Below the pieces are notes generated by a model. It searched no databases, was not told where the DNA came from, and saw only the letters and a program-made list of their open reading frames with translations. This document shows positions 39,074 through 47,832 of a stretch of 55,736 nucleotides of DNA, one piece after another. The stretch is taken from contig NZ_LFML01000098.1 of the NCBI RefSeq assembly GCF_001044425.1, positions 8,895-64,630 of the forward strand. Reading direction: 5' to 3'. Within the stretch, counting starts at the first letter, position 1, and every line of letters begins with the position of its first letter. The position numbers were made by a program, and so were the translations under genes. This DNA is from Streptomyces roseus. Lineage in GTDB: Bacteria; Actinomycetota; Actinomycetes; Streptomycetales; Streptomycetaceae.

Positions 39074-39433
39074 ATGCCGCGCTTCCTTTCCCTGATCCGC
39101 ATCGACGAGCAGGCCCTTCCCGCCGACACCGAGTTCCCGCCGGAGTTCGGGGAGCGGATGGGCGCGCTGATGGAGGAGATCACCAAGGCGGGGGTCATGC
39201 TCGACACCGCCGGCCTGCTCCCCACCTCCGAGGGGACCCGGGTGACCTGGTCCGGCGGGAAGCTGAGCTACACCGACGGGCCCTTCACCGAGACCAAGGA
39301 GGTCGTCGGCGGCTACGCCATCCTCCAGGCGAAGGACAAGGCCGAGGCGCTGGAGTGGACCAAGCGGTTCCTGGAGATCCACCCCGAGGAATGGACGGTC
39401 GGCGCCGAGCTGCGCCAGATCGACGGGGGCTGA
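39074..39433 (+). CDS. YCII/DGPF-domain protein associated with ECF42 sigma
   Basis: 119 aa. The family motif TDGPFTETKEVVGGYAILQA (about 73-92) contains the DGPF signature, and the N-terminus MPRFLSLIRID matches the ferredoxin-like YCII fold. DGPF proteins are encoded next to ECF42-type sigma factors and are expressed under their control. AGGAG lies 8-9 bases before ATG 39074. The sigma gene starts 110 bases downstream on the same strand. Confidence 0.9.
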   Translation: MPRFLSLIRIDEQALPADTEFPPEFGERMGALMEEITKAGVMLDTAGLLPTSEGTRVTWSGGKLSYTDGPFTETKEVVGGYAILQAKDKAEALEWTKRFLEIHPEEWTVGAELRQIDGG

Positions 39434-39543
39434 CCCACCGCGCCATGGCGACCGCGGCAACCCCGCCGCGCGCCACGACCGCGCCACGGCCGCGCGGCGC
39501 CCCGCGCCGCGTTTGCACTGCCTCGTCACGGCTGCTCTGATGG

Positions 39544-40779
39544 GTGGCCGTGACGGCAGTGAGCGCGACCCAGGCGGTCGAAACGGTGTTCCGGATCGAG
39601 TCGGCGCGGATCATCGCCGCCGCCGCGCGCATCGTGCGCGACGTCGGCATCGCCGAGGAGATCGCCCAGGACGCGCTGGTCGCCGCCCTGGAGCAGTGGC
39701 CGGAGTCGGGTGTCCCGGACAGACCGGCCGCCTGGCTCATGGCCACCGCCAAACACCGCGCGATCGACCTCGTGCGCCGCAAGGAGACGTACGCCCGCAA
39801 GCTGGCCGAGGTCGGCCGGACCCTGGAGGACGTACCACCGCCCGCCGAACCCGCGGCTCCCGAGGACATCGACGACGACCTGCTGCGGCTGATCTTCACC
39901 GCCTGCCACCCCGTCCTGGCCACCGAGGCCCGGATCGCGCTCACCCTGCGCCTGATGGGCGGGCTCACCACGCAGGAGATCGCCCGGGCCTTCCTCACCT
40001 CGGAGCCCACCGTCGCCCAGCGCATCGTCCGGGCGAAGCGGGCGCTGGCCAAGGCGGGGGTGCCCTTCGAGGTCCCGTACGGAGCCGACCGCGAGCAGCG
40101 GCTCGCCTCGGTCCTTGAGGTCATCTACCTGGTCTTCAACGAGGGGTACTCGGCGACCGCCGGCGACGACCTCGTCCGCCCCGCCCTGTGCGAGGACGCC
40201 CTGCGGCTGGCCCGCGTACTGGCCGCACTGATGCCCAAGGAGCCCGAGGTCCACGGGCTGGCGGCGCTCCTGGAGTTCCAGGCCTCCCGGATTCCGGCCC
40301 GTACCGGCCCCGGCGGGGAGCCGGTGCTGCTGGCCGACCAGAACCGGTCCACCTGGAACCGGATGCTGATCCACCGCGGCGCCCGCGCGATGCGGGACGC
40401 GGGGAGCGGCCCGTACTCCGTGCAGGCCGCGATCGCCGGCTGCCACGCGGAGGCCGTGCGCTACGAGGACACCGACTGGGAGACGATCGCCACTCTGTAC
40501 GGACGGCTCGTCGAGCTGGTCCCGTCCCCGGTCGTGGAACTCAACCGGGCGGTCGCCGTTTCGATGGCGCAGGGGCCGCAGGCCGCGCTCCCGCTGGTCG
40601 ACGCCCTCGCCGCGGAGCCCGCCCTGCGCGGCTACCACCTGCTGCCGAGCGTACGGGGCGACCTGCTGGAGCGGCTGGGCCGCCGGGAGGAGGCCCGGGC
40701 TGAGTTCGAACGCGCCGCCTCGCTCACGCACAACGCGCGCGAACGGGACCTGCTGCTGGGGCGTGCCGCCCGCGCCTGA
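39544..40779 (+). CDS. ECF42-type RNA polymerase sigma factor with long C-terminal extension
   Basis: 411 aa. Sigma region 2 (about 10-80; AARIVRDVGIAEEIAQDALV, WLMATAKHRAIDLVRR) and region 4 (about 110-165; RLMGGLTTQEIARAFLTSEP then VAQRIVRAKRAL) are followed by a conserved C-terminal domain of over 200 residues (DUF6596 and TPR-like helices; VFNEGYSATAGDDLVRPALC, NRAVAVSMAQGPQAAL). This C-terminal extension replaces an anti-sigma factor in ECF42 systems and is needed for activity in characterised members. Start GTG 39544 or 39550; neither has a strong ribosome binding site. It is convergent with the condensation-domain gene, with a 19-base gap. Confidence 0.92.
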   Translation: MAVTAVSATQAVETVFRIESARIIAAAARIVRDVGIAEEIAQDALVAALEQWPESGVPDRPAAWLMATAKHRAIDLVRRKETYARKLAEVGRTLEDVPPPAEPAAPEDIDDDLLRLIFTACHPVLATEARIALTLRLMGGLTTQEIARAFLTSEPTVAQRIVRAKRALAKAGVPFEVPYGADREQRLASVLEVIYLVFNEGYSATAGDDLVRPALCEDALRLARVLAALMPKEPEVHGLAALLEFQASRIPARTGPGGEPVLLADQNRSTWNRMLIHRGARAMRDAGSGPYSVQAAIAGCHAEAVRYEDTDWETIATLYGRLVELVPSPVVELNRAVAVSMAQGPQAALPLVDALAAEPALRGYHLLPSVRGDLLERLGRREEARAEFERAASLTHNARERDLLLGRAARA

Positions 40780-40798
40780 ACACGGGCGGCCGGCGTCG

Positions 40799-42379
40799 TC
40801 AGGAGCGGCTGGTGGAGGGGGCGTACGCGGCCGCGCCGTCCAGGGCCGCGCCCTCGCGGGACGCGCCGTACAGCGGGGTCCCGAGCGGGCGGCGCGGCGC
40901 GGTGAGCGCCACCGGCCGCCGGAAGGATCCGTGCCGGGCGATCTCCCGGACCGTCGCGCGCAGCGCCTCCTGGAAAGCGTCCATCGTGCGACGGGCCGCC
41001 TCGGTGTCCACGTAGATCGAGTTCATGTGCAGGCCGTCGGCGTCCCGCTGGAACCAGGAGCAGGCGCCATTGGCCCGGGCCGACCACACGTGCGAACTCG
41101 GCCGCCAGTCCTCGTGCCGCTCGGCGCCGGGACACTTGCGGGTGTCGATGTACGAGAAGAAGTTCACCGGGTAGGGCCAGGAGCGGGCGGCGAACTCGGC
41201 GGGGGCCAGCAGCTGCCAGGCCCGTACGAACGGCACGTCGATGTGCCTCATCATCTCGCCGAACCCGGCCCGGACCGCCGCCATGACCTGGGCGAAGTCC
41301 CGGCCGGGCGAGGCGTCGAACTCGATCGGCATGGTGTTGACGAACCAGCCCACCGAATTCGCCCAGCCGGACCGGCCGCGCTCGCTGACCGGCATGAAGC
41401 CCCGGTACACGCCCGGGCCGCCCGCCTCGCGCAGGCAGACCGCGACGGCCGCCAGGACCCCCATGAACGGCTTGCCGTCGACCGCCCGGCAGGCCTTCTC
41501 GAACACCTCGGTCTCGGCCGCGTCCAGCAGCGGCGAGGCCTCGTTGACGATCGGGTACATCCGGTCCGGCTCCACGCCCAGTTCGAGGGGGAAGCGGGGG
41601 AAGAACTCGCCGCCGCCGCGGGCCATGAACGACTTCCAGTACCCGAGGCGCTCGTCCCCGGTCTCGATGGAGAGGTAGCGGCGGCGCTGCTCCTCGGCGA
41701 AGTCGAGATAGCTCGGCGCGGGCGGCAGATCGATCTCCTCGCCGCGGCGCAGCGCCTCGTACGCGCTCTGCACCTCGTGGACCACGATCGGCATGGACAG
41801 GCCGTCGCACACGATGTGGTCGAAGGCCAGGTAGACGGTCGCGGACTCCTCGCGCAGGACGGCGCCCATGGTGAACAGCGGCCAGGAGAGGGTGTCGATG
41901 CTGCGCTTGAACCGGTCGACGAGGAAACCGCGCAGGGCCGCGGAGGAGTCGAAGTCCGCCACGGGCACGGTGTCGAGGGCGAGTTCCGCGGCGGCGATCG
42001 GCTCGCACGCCAACTCGCCCGCGAGACGGCGGAATTCGCACCGCAGCACCTCGTGCCGGCGTACGAACGCCAGCAGGGCCCCCGTCAGGGCACGCTCGTC
42101 CAGTACGCCCGTGACCTCGAAGGTGACCGCGATCCAGGACGCGACGGGGTCGTCGGCGCCGCGGCTCTCCTCGGCGACGGTGAAGTGCTTGTCCTGGTTG
42201 AAGGAAGCCCTCCTGCCCGCCGCGTCGGCCGCCACCCCGCCCGGCGCGGCCGCCGGCACCCCGCCCGGCGCTTCGCCCGTGGCGCCGCTGTCCGCCGCCG
42301 TCCCGGCCGTGGACCGCAACCGCCACTCGACGACCCGTCCCGGTGCCATCTGGTGCATCTCCAGAGGAAACTGCCGCAT
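40799..42379 (-). CDS. Free-standing condensation-domain protein
   Basis: 526 aa. A Gly/Ala/Pro-rich insert (about 24-56) separates a short N-terminal strand from an NRPS-type condensation domain (about 60-480). The active-site motif reads FDHIVCDGLS (186-195), that is D-H-x-x-x-D-G instead of HHxxxDG: the catalytic second His188 and Asp192 remain, but the first His is Asp187. SVGWFVNTMPIEF (about 340-352) matches a later core motif. No adenylation, carrier or thioesterase domain is attached or adjacent. It may act in trans as an acyl or aminoacyl transferase. ATG 42379 has GAAGGGA upstream. Confidence 0.85.
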   Translation of the reverse strand: MRQFPLEMHQMAPGRVVEWRLRSTAGTAADSGATGEAPGGVPAAAPGGVAADAAGRRASFNQDKHFTVAEESRGADDPVASWIAVTFEVTGVLDERALTGALLAFVRRHEVLRCEFRRLAGELACEPIAAAELALDTVPVADFDSSAALRGFLVDRFKRSIDTLSWPLFTMGAVLREESATVYLAFDHIVCDGLSMPIVVHEVQSAYEALRRGEEIDLPPAPSYLDFAEEQRRRYLSIETGDERLGYWKSFMARGGGEFFPRFPLELGVEPDRMYPIVNEASPLLDAAETEVFEKACRAVDGKPFMGVLAAVAVCLREAGGPGVYRGFMPVSERGRSGWANSVGWFVNTMPIEFDASPGRDFAQVMAAVRAGFGEMMRHIDVPFVRAWQLLAPAEFAARSWPYPVNFFSYIDTRKCPGAERHEDWRPSSHVWSARANGACSWFQRDADGLHMNSIYVDTEAARRTMDAFQEALRATVREIARHGSFRRPVALTAPRRPLGTPLYGASREGAALDGAAAYAPSTSRS

Positions 42380-42671
42380 TCCGTCATCCCTTCGCCCCCA
42401 GAGTCAACCCCGAGGCCCTAACGACACCCGCCCCACGGAAGTGACGCCCGCCAGTCCGCCCCCAGGTGGGGCCCGCTCACGCGGACGGTTCCTCGACCGG
42501 GTCGGGACGGACCTCGATGTGGTCCGAGGCCGCATGCCGGGCGGCGCCCGGGCGGGCCCCTGCGGCATCGACAACGGGGCTTCAAGGGCCCTGGGTTGCC
42601 GCCTTGGCCGGGTCGCGGACCGGCCGCCCGGGCGAGCGGTGAGGCGGCCGCCGCGCCCGCCTTGTGAGCCG
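42380..42671. other. 292-base intergenic region
   Basis: This is the upstream region of the condensation-domain gene and the downstream region of the GntR gene, both leftward. I see no gene, clear promoter hexamers or strong hairpin in it. Confidence 0.5.
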
Positions 42672-43418
42672 TCAGCCCTCGCCCGTACGGCGCTCCAGCG
42701 GAGTGGCTACCGCCGAGTTGCTCACACTGAACGTGACGCTGCCGGCGCGGTAGCGGTCGTCGGTCCACTCGATCGGGCGGCCGGTGGCCGTGGCCGAGAC
42801 ATGCCGCTGGCGCAGCAGCGGGCTGCCGCGCCGGATCTCCAGCAGCCGGGCGTCCTCGCTGCCGGCGGAGAGCGCGTCGATGAGGTGCTCCCCGTAGTGG
42901 GCGACGATCCCTGAGTCGTTCGCGAGGCTGTCCATCACGGAGCGGACGTCGACCGGCATCGCCTCGACCGGCGCCGCGACCCAGTCGGCGAACGCGGTCC
43001 GCTCCACCATGGTGGGCTCCCCGTCGAGGAGCCTCAGCCGCAGCACGGACAGGATCGCGGTGCCCGGCGCGAGCGCGAGCCGCTCCGCCTCCTCTGCGGT
43101 GGCCGGCCGGCGCACCCGGGAGAGGAAGCGGCTGGTGACCTCCTGGCCGAGCCCCTCGGCCCACTGGGCGAAGCTGTTGAGCTCGCCGAAGCTGTGCCGC
43201 CGCTCGTGGCGCAGGACGATCCTGCGGGCTCCCTGCCGGGAGCCGATCAGCCCCTCGGCGGCGAGCGTGGCCACCGCCTGCCGCACGGTCCCGCGCGAGG
43301 CGGACCAGCGGGTGGCCAGATCGCTCTCCGAGGGCAGCTGGGCGCCCACCGCGTACTCGCCGGAGAGGATCGCGGTGCGCAGCGCGTCGGCGATCTCCAG
43401 ATACCGGATCGTGCCCAT
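42672..43418 (-). CDS. GntR/HutC-family regulator of the divergent ABC operon
   Basis: 248 aa. The N-terminal winged helix (GTIRYLEIADALRTAILSGE, LPSESDLATRWSASRGTVRQ, about 1-70) and a C-terminal UTRA ligand domain (about 90-240; AERLALAPGTAILSVLRLRL, FADWVAAPVEAMP) define the HutC subgroup. ATG 43418 is supported by CGGAG at 6 bases. It is divergent from an ABC importer operon with a perfect dyad in between, so it is very likely the operon's repressor, released by the transported compound or a product of it. Confidence 0.92.
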   Translation of the reverse strand: MGTIRYLEIADALRTAILSGEYAVGAQLPSESDLATRWSASRGTVRQAVATLAAEGLIGSRQGARRIVLRHERRHSFGELNSFAQWAEGLGQEVTSRFLSRVRRPATAEEAERLALAPGTAILSVLRLRLLDGEPTMVERTAFADWVAAPVEAMPVDVRSVMDSLANDSGIVAHYGEHLIDALSAGSEDARLLEIRRGSPLLRQRHVSATATGRPIEWTDDRYRAGSVTFSVSNSAVATPLERRTGEG

Positions 43419-43626
43419 TGCGTACTCCGCCCCCTCGCTGACCGCGCCGATGTCCACCGAACGCCGTCGACCGTATCCCGACGAGCCCCCCGACCCGGGG
43501 GTCGAAGATCATTAGACCCTTCCTGTCACGCCTTCTTTCGGTCAATCTCGTCTCTTCCTCGACTCGTGCCCCCCGGTCCAGTCCCCGTTCACCGTCCGTA
43601 CAGCGAGGCCGGGCGAACTGGAGCCA

Positions 43627-43642
43627 ACTTGTTCAGACAAGT
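43627..43642. promoter_or_regulatory. Candidate GntR operator
   Basis: ACTTGT-TCAG-ACAAGT is a perfect 16-base dyad, 36 bases upstream of the binding-protein start. Its size and TTGT/ACAA form fit HutC-type sites. Confidence 0.6.
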
Positions 43643-43677
43643 AGACCCCCGTCAGGAACCCGTCTCCGGGAGAGACC

Positions 43678-44841
43678 GTGCTCAGTTCCTCCGCCCGCCG
43701 CGGTGCGGCCGTACTGCTCAGCGCCGCCGTCCTCACCACGCTCAGCGCGTGTGGCGCCGCTCCGGACCAGGCCGCCGGCACCGCCGGCGACGGCAAGTCC
43801 AAGGCCCAGCCGGGCGCCGCCACCTCGGCGGCCGACCTCGGCGGCATGGACGCCCTCGTCGCGGCCGCCCAGAAGGAGGGTCAGCTCAACGTCATCGCGC
43901 TGCCGCCGGACTGGGCGAACTACGGCGAGATCATCAAGGCCTTCGAGGCCAAGTACAAGATCAAGGTCAACAGCGAGAACCCCGACGCCTCCAGCGCCGA
44001 CGAGATCGCCGCCGTGAAGTCCCGCAAGGGCCAGACGCGCGCCCCCGACGTCATGGACCTCGGCATCGCCTTCGCGCGCAGCGGGGCCGCCGAGAACCTG
44101 TTCGCGCCGTACAAGGTCACCGCCTGGGACAAGATCCCGGCCGGCCAGAAGGACGCCGACGCCCGCTGGTACAACGACTACGGCGGCTACGTCTCCATCG
44201 GCTGCGACGCGGCCAAGATCCCGAACTGCCCGACCACGTTCGCGGACCTGCTGAAGCCCGAGTACAAGGGCAAGGTCGCCCTCAACGGCAACCCGACCAA
44301 GTCCGGCTCCGCCTTCGGCGGCGTCTACGCGGCCGCCCTCGCCAACAAGGGCTCCTTCGCCGACATCCAGCCCGGCATCGACTTCTTCGGCCAGCTGCGC
44401 AAGAACGGCAACTTCATCCCGGTCGAGTCCACCCCGGCCACCGTGGAGAAGGGCGAGACGCCCATCTCCATCGACTGGGACTACCTGAACGCCGGCTACG
44501 CCGAGCAGTTCAAGGGCAAGGGCGTCGACTGGAAGGTCGCCGTCCCCACCGACGGCGTCTACGCCCAGTACTACTCGCAGGCCGTCAACAAGGAGGCCCC
44601 GCACCCGGCGGCCGCCCGCCTGTGGATGGAGTTCCTGTACAGCGCCGAGGGCCAGAACCTCTACCTCAAGGGCCACGCCCGCGCCGTCCTGCTCCCCGTC
44701 CTGACCCAGGACGGCACCGTCGACAAGGACGCCGCCGCCAAGCTCCCGCAGATCCAGGGCACCCCGGCCTTCCCCGCCTCCGCGGAGCTGGACAAGGCCA
44801 AGGCCACCCTCGCCGAGAAGTGGGACAAGGCCCTCTCCTGA
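43678..44841 (+). CDS. ABC importer substrate-binding lipoprotein
   Basis: 387 aa. A lipoprotein signal (about 1-25, lipobox LSAC) is followed by a family-1/PotD-like binding fold (GQLNVIALPPDWANYGEIIK, PDVMDLGIAFA, GKVALNGNPTKSGSAFGGVY, SIDWDYLNAGYAEQF). The close fit to polyamine-, iron- or phosphonate-type binding proteins and the adjacent HAD phosphatase make a small charged or phosphorylated compound likely, but the ligand cannot be read from sequence. GTG 43678 has GGGAG upstream. It is first in a tightly packed five-gene operon. Confidence 0.88.
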   Translation: MLSSSARRGAAVLLSAAVLTTLSACGAAPDQAAGTAGDGKSKAQPGAATSAADLGGMDALVAAAQKEGQLNVIALPPDWANYGEIIKAFEAKYKIKVNSENPDASSADEIAAVKSRKGQTRAPDVMDLGIAFARSGAAENLFAPYKVTAWDKIPAGQKDADARWYNDYGGYVSIGCDAAKIPNCPTTFADLLKPEYKGKVALNGNPTKSGSAFGGVYAAALANKGSFADIQPGIDFFGQLRKNGNFIPVESTPATVEKGETPISIDWDYLNAGYAEQFKGKGVDWKVAVPTDGVYAQYYSQAVNKEAPHPAAARLWMEFLYSAEGQNLYLKGHARAVLLPVLTQDGTVDKDAAAKLPQIQGTPAFPASAELDKAKATLAEKWDKALS

Positions 44842-45755
44842 TGTCCCCCTCCACCCCCACCTCCCACCCGGAGGGGACCCCCGCCGGCGGCGGCACCACC
44901 AACCGCCGCCGGCGGCGCGGCCCGCGCACATGGCTCGCCGCCCTGCCCCTCCTCGCCTTCACCGGGCTCTGCTTCGGCATCCCGCTCGGCGCCATCGCGT
45001 TCGGCGCGGTCACCCGCACCGACCCCTCGACCGGCACCACGCAGCTGACCGGCGAGCACCTCGCGCGCTCCCTCCAGGGCCCGTACCTCGACTCGCTCAT
45101 CGGCAGCGTCCAGCTCTCCGCCCTCACCGCGCTGATCGGCGGGGTGCTCGGGGTCCTGATCGCACAGGCCGTGGTCACCTCCCGGTCACAGGCGCTGCGC
45201 AGCGCCGCGCTGACCGCGTCCGGCGTGCTCGCCAACTTCGGCGGCGTGCCGCTCGCGTTCGCGTTCATCGCCACCGTGGGCATCTCCGGAGTCGTCACCC
45301 AGCTCGCCGACCTCACCGGATTCGGCTGGAACCTGTACTCCTTCACCGGCCTGACCGTGGTCTACCTGTACTTCCTGATCCCCCTCATGGTGCTCGTGAT
45401 CGCCCCGGCGCTGGACGGACTGCGCCCGCAGTGGCGCGAGGCCGCCCAGAACAACGGGGCCACCGGCCGGCAGTTCTGGCGCCACGTCGGACTTCCGGTC
45501 CTGGCGCCCTCGCTGCTCGGCGGGTTCGTGCTGCTCTTCGGCACCGCCTTCGCCGCCCACGCCACGGCCGCCGCCCTGGTCGGCGGCTCCGTGCCGCTGG
45601 TCACGCTCAAGATCGCCGACGCGCTGTCCGGGAACGTGCTGACCGGTCAGGAGAACGTGGCGCTCGCCCTCGGCCTCGACATGATCCTGATCGCCGGCCT
45701 CGTCATGGCGGTCTACCTGCCCCTCCAGCGACGGAGCGCCCGATGGCTGCGATGA
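44841..45755 (+). CDS. ABC importer permease 1
   Basis: 304 aa. A basic cytoplasmic N-terminus (TNRRRRRGPRTW) is followed by six predicted helices beginning LAALPLLAFTGLCFGIPLGA. The EAA loop is WREAAQNNGATGRQFWRHVG. ATG 44841 shares one base with the upstream stop (TGATG). Its ATPase partner is encoded in the same operon, unlike the sugar importer at 9.5 kb. Confidence 0.92.
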   Translation: MSPSTPTSHPEGTPAGGGTTNRRRRRGPRTWLAALPLLAFTGLCFGIPLGAIAFGAVTRTDPSTGTTQLTGEHLARSLQGPYLDSLIGSVQLSALTALIGGVLGVLIAQAVVTSRSQALRSAALTASGVLANFGGVPLAFAFIATVGISGVVTQLADLTGFGWNLYSFTGLTVVYLYFLIPLMVLVIAPALDGLRPQWREAAQNNGATGRQFWRHVGLPVLAPSLLGGFVLLFGTAFAAHATAAALVGGSVPLVTLKIADALSGNVLTGQENVALALGLDMILIAGLVMAVYLPLQRRSARWLR

Positions 45756-46717
45756 CCCCGACGCCCGCACCGGCGACCCCGGACGCCACCCCGGACACCG
45801 CCTCGGGCACCACCGCGCCCGCCGCGGCGGCGCCGGCCGGCCCCTCGGTGAAGGCCCGTGCCCCGCGCCGCCGCCCCCGTCCCCGCGTCTGGCGCGCAGC
45901 CGTGTTCCTGCTGGCGGGCGCGTACTTCCTCGTACCGCTCGTCGCCTCCTTCGTGTTCACCGTGCACGTACCGGGCCAGGGCGTCAGCTTCGAGGCGTAC
46001 ACCCAGCTCCTCGCCGCGGACGGGTTCACCGAGAGCATGCTGCTCTCCCTCGGGCTGGCCGCCGCGACGATCGCGCTCTCGCTGCTGCTCGCGGTGCCCG
46101 CGCTGGTCGCCGTACGCCTCGGCTCGCCGCGGCTGCGCCCGGTCGTGGAGGTGATGTGCATGCTGCCGCTGGTGGTCCCGCCGATCGCGCTGGTCACCGG
46201 TATCACCACGGTGCTGCGCTGGGGGCCCGAGCACTTGTCGCGGACCCCGCTCTACCAGACCTTCCTGGCCGTGCAGGACGAGCGGTTCCCCGTCGTGCTC
46301 GTCCTCGCGTACACGGTGCTGGCGCTGCCCTTCGTCTACCGCTCCCTCGACGCGGGCATGCGCGCCGTCGACGTGCCGACGCTGGTCGAGGCCGCCCGCA
46401 GTTGCGGCGCGAGCTGGCCGTACGTGGTCCTGCGCGTGCTGCTGCCCAACCTCCGGGCCTCGCTCGCCGGAGCGGCGTTCCTCACCCTGGCACTGGTCCT
46501 CGGCGAGTTCACCATCGCCTCGCTGCTGGGCTTTCGGCCCTTCGCCGTGTGGATCGTCACCATCTCCGGGGCCCACGCCCGGATGTCGGTCGCCGTCTCC
46601 GTCCTCAGCCTCCTCATCACGTGGCTGCTGCTGCTCGTCCTCTCGCGGGCCGGGACCAACCCCGCCACGGTGTCCTCCGCCCCCAGTACCTCCCCCACCT
46701 CCCGCAAGGAGTCCTGA
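45743..46717 (+). CDS. ABC importer permease 2
   Basis: 324 aa. A Pro/Thr-rich cytoplasmic tail (about 1-35) and basic patch (PRRRPRPR) precede six helices (AAVFLLAGAYFLVPLVASFV first). The EAA loop is VEAARSCGASWPYVVLRVLL. It overlaps the end of the preceding gene; ATG 45743 has ACGGAG upstream, and a second ATG at 45752 overlaps the upstream stop. It forms the channel with permease 1. Confidence 0.92.
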   Translation: MAAMTPTPAPATPDATPDTASGTTAPAAAAPAGPSVKARAPRRRPRPRVWRAAVFLLAGAYFLVPLVASFVFTVHVPGQGVSFEAYTQLLAADGFTESMLLSLGLAAATIALSLLLAVPALVAVRLGSPRLRPVVEVMCMLPLVVPPIALVTGITTVLRWGPEHLSRTPLYQTFLAVQDERFPVVLVLAYTVLALPFVYRSLDAGMRAVDVPTLVEAARSCGASWPYVVLRVLLPNLRASLAGAAFLTLALVLGEFTIASLLGFRPFAVWIVTISGAHARMSVAVSVLSLLITWLLLLVLSRAGTNPATVSSAPSTSPTSRKES

Positions 46718-46722
46718 CCTCC

Positions 46723-47832
46723 ATGTCCACCACCCTTCCCGCGGCCAGGCAGTCCGAGGGTTTTGACGGCCGCACGGACTCCGCGCCGGGCGCGCGCGTC
46801 GAATTCCGCGGCCTGCGGCGGGCGTTCGGCTCCACCGTCGCCCTCGACGGGCTCGACCTGACCATCGAGCCGGGCGAACTCGTCGCCCTGCTCGGCCCGT
46901 CGGGCTGCGGAAAGACCACCGCCCTGCGCGTGGTCGCGGGCTTCGAGCAGCCCGACTCCGGTGAAGTCCTGGTCGACGGCGAGGACATCACCCGCGTCCC
47001 GGCCAACCGGCGCGACGCCGGGATGGTCTTCCAGTCGTACAGCCTCTTCCCGAACCTCAGCGCCCGCGACAACGTGGCCTTCGGCCTGCGCGTGCGGGGG
47101 GTCGGCGCCGCCCGGCGCCGCGAGCGCGCCGCCGAACTCCTCGACCTGGTCGGCCTGCCCGACCACGGGGACCGCTACCCGCACCAGATGTCCGGCGGCC
47201 AGCAGCAGCGCGTGGCCCTCGCCCGCGCACTGGCCCTGCGCCCCCGCGTCCTGCTCCTCGACGAGCCGCTCTCCGCGCTCGACGCGAAGGTACGGGCCAG
47301 CCTGCGCGACGAGATCCGCCGGCTCCAGCTCTCCCTCGGCATCACCACCGTGTTCGTCACGCACGACCAGGAGGAGGCGCTGTCGATGGCCGACCGCGTC
47401 GCCGTCCTGAACGCCGGCCGCCTGGAGCAGTGCGCGGCCCCCGCCGAGTTGTACGAGCGCCCCGCGACGCCCTTCGTCGCCGAGTTCGTCGGCACCATGA
47501 ACCGGCTGCCCGGACGGATCACCGACTCCGGCCTGGTGGAGGTGGCCGGTGCCCGGCTGCCCGTCGACGGCCCCGTCCCGACGGCGACGAGGGAGGTGGA
47601 GGTGCTGGTCCGGCCCGAGAACGTCACCGCGACCGCCGACCCCGAGGGCACGGCCACCGTGGTCGCCGCCTCCTTCTTCGGCGCCGTGACCCGGCTCCAC
47701 CTCGACCTGCCCGGCGGCACCTCCGTCAAGGCGGACCTGCCCTCGCGGGACGCGGGCGAGCTGGCGCCGGGTGCGCGGGCCGCCGTCGGTCTGACCGAGC
47801 GCCCCGTGCTCGTCGTGGCCCGGTCCGCGTGA
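46723..47832 (+). CDS. ABC importer ATPase with TOBE domain
   Basis: 369 aa. Walker A GPSGCGKTT (about 63-71), Q loop FQSYSLFPN, signature SGGQQQR, Walker B LLLDEPLSALD, and the switch His in THDQEEAL. The C-terminal about 110 residues are a TOBE domain (VRPENVTATADPEGTATVVA). This is the PotA/FbpC-type ATPase energising the two permeases just upstream. AAGGAG lies 13 bases before ATG 46723. Its stop overlaps the HAD gene start (GTGAG). Confidence 0.94.
   Translation: MSTTLPAARQSEGFDGRTDSAPGARVEFRGLRRAFGSTVALDGLDLTIEPGELVALLGPSGCGKTTALRVVAGFEQPDSGEVLVDGEDITRVPANRRDAGMVFQSYSLFPNLSARDNVAFGLRVRGVGAARRRERAAELLDLVGLPDHGDRYPHQMSGGQQQRVALARALALRPRVLLLDEPLSALDAKVRASLRDEIRRLQLSLGITTVFVTHDQEEALSMADRVAVLNAGRLEQCAAPAELYERPATPFVAEFVGTMNRLPGRITDSGLVEVAGARLPVDGPVPTATREVEVLVRPENVTATADPEGTATVVAASFFGAVTRLHLDLPGGTSVKADLPSRDAGELAPGARAAVGLTERPVLVVARSA

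Noticed and set aside
35047..42379. A biosynthetic gene cluster joining BtrH-like, P450/ferredoxin and condensation-domain genes.
   Set aside because: The genes are on mixed strands, separated by unrelated housekeeping and regulatory genes, and no carrier, adenylation or polyketide synthase domains are present.
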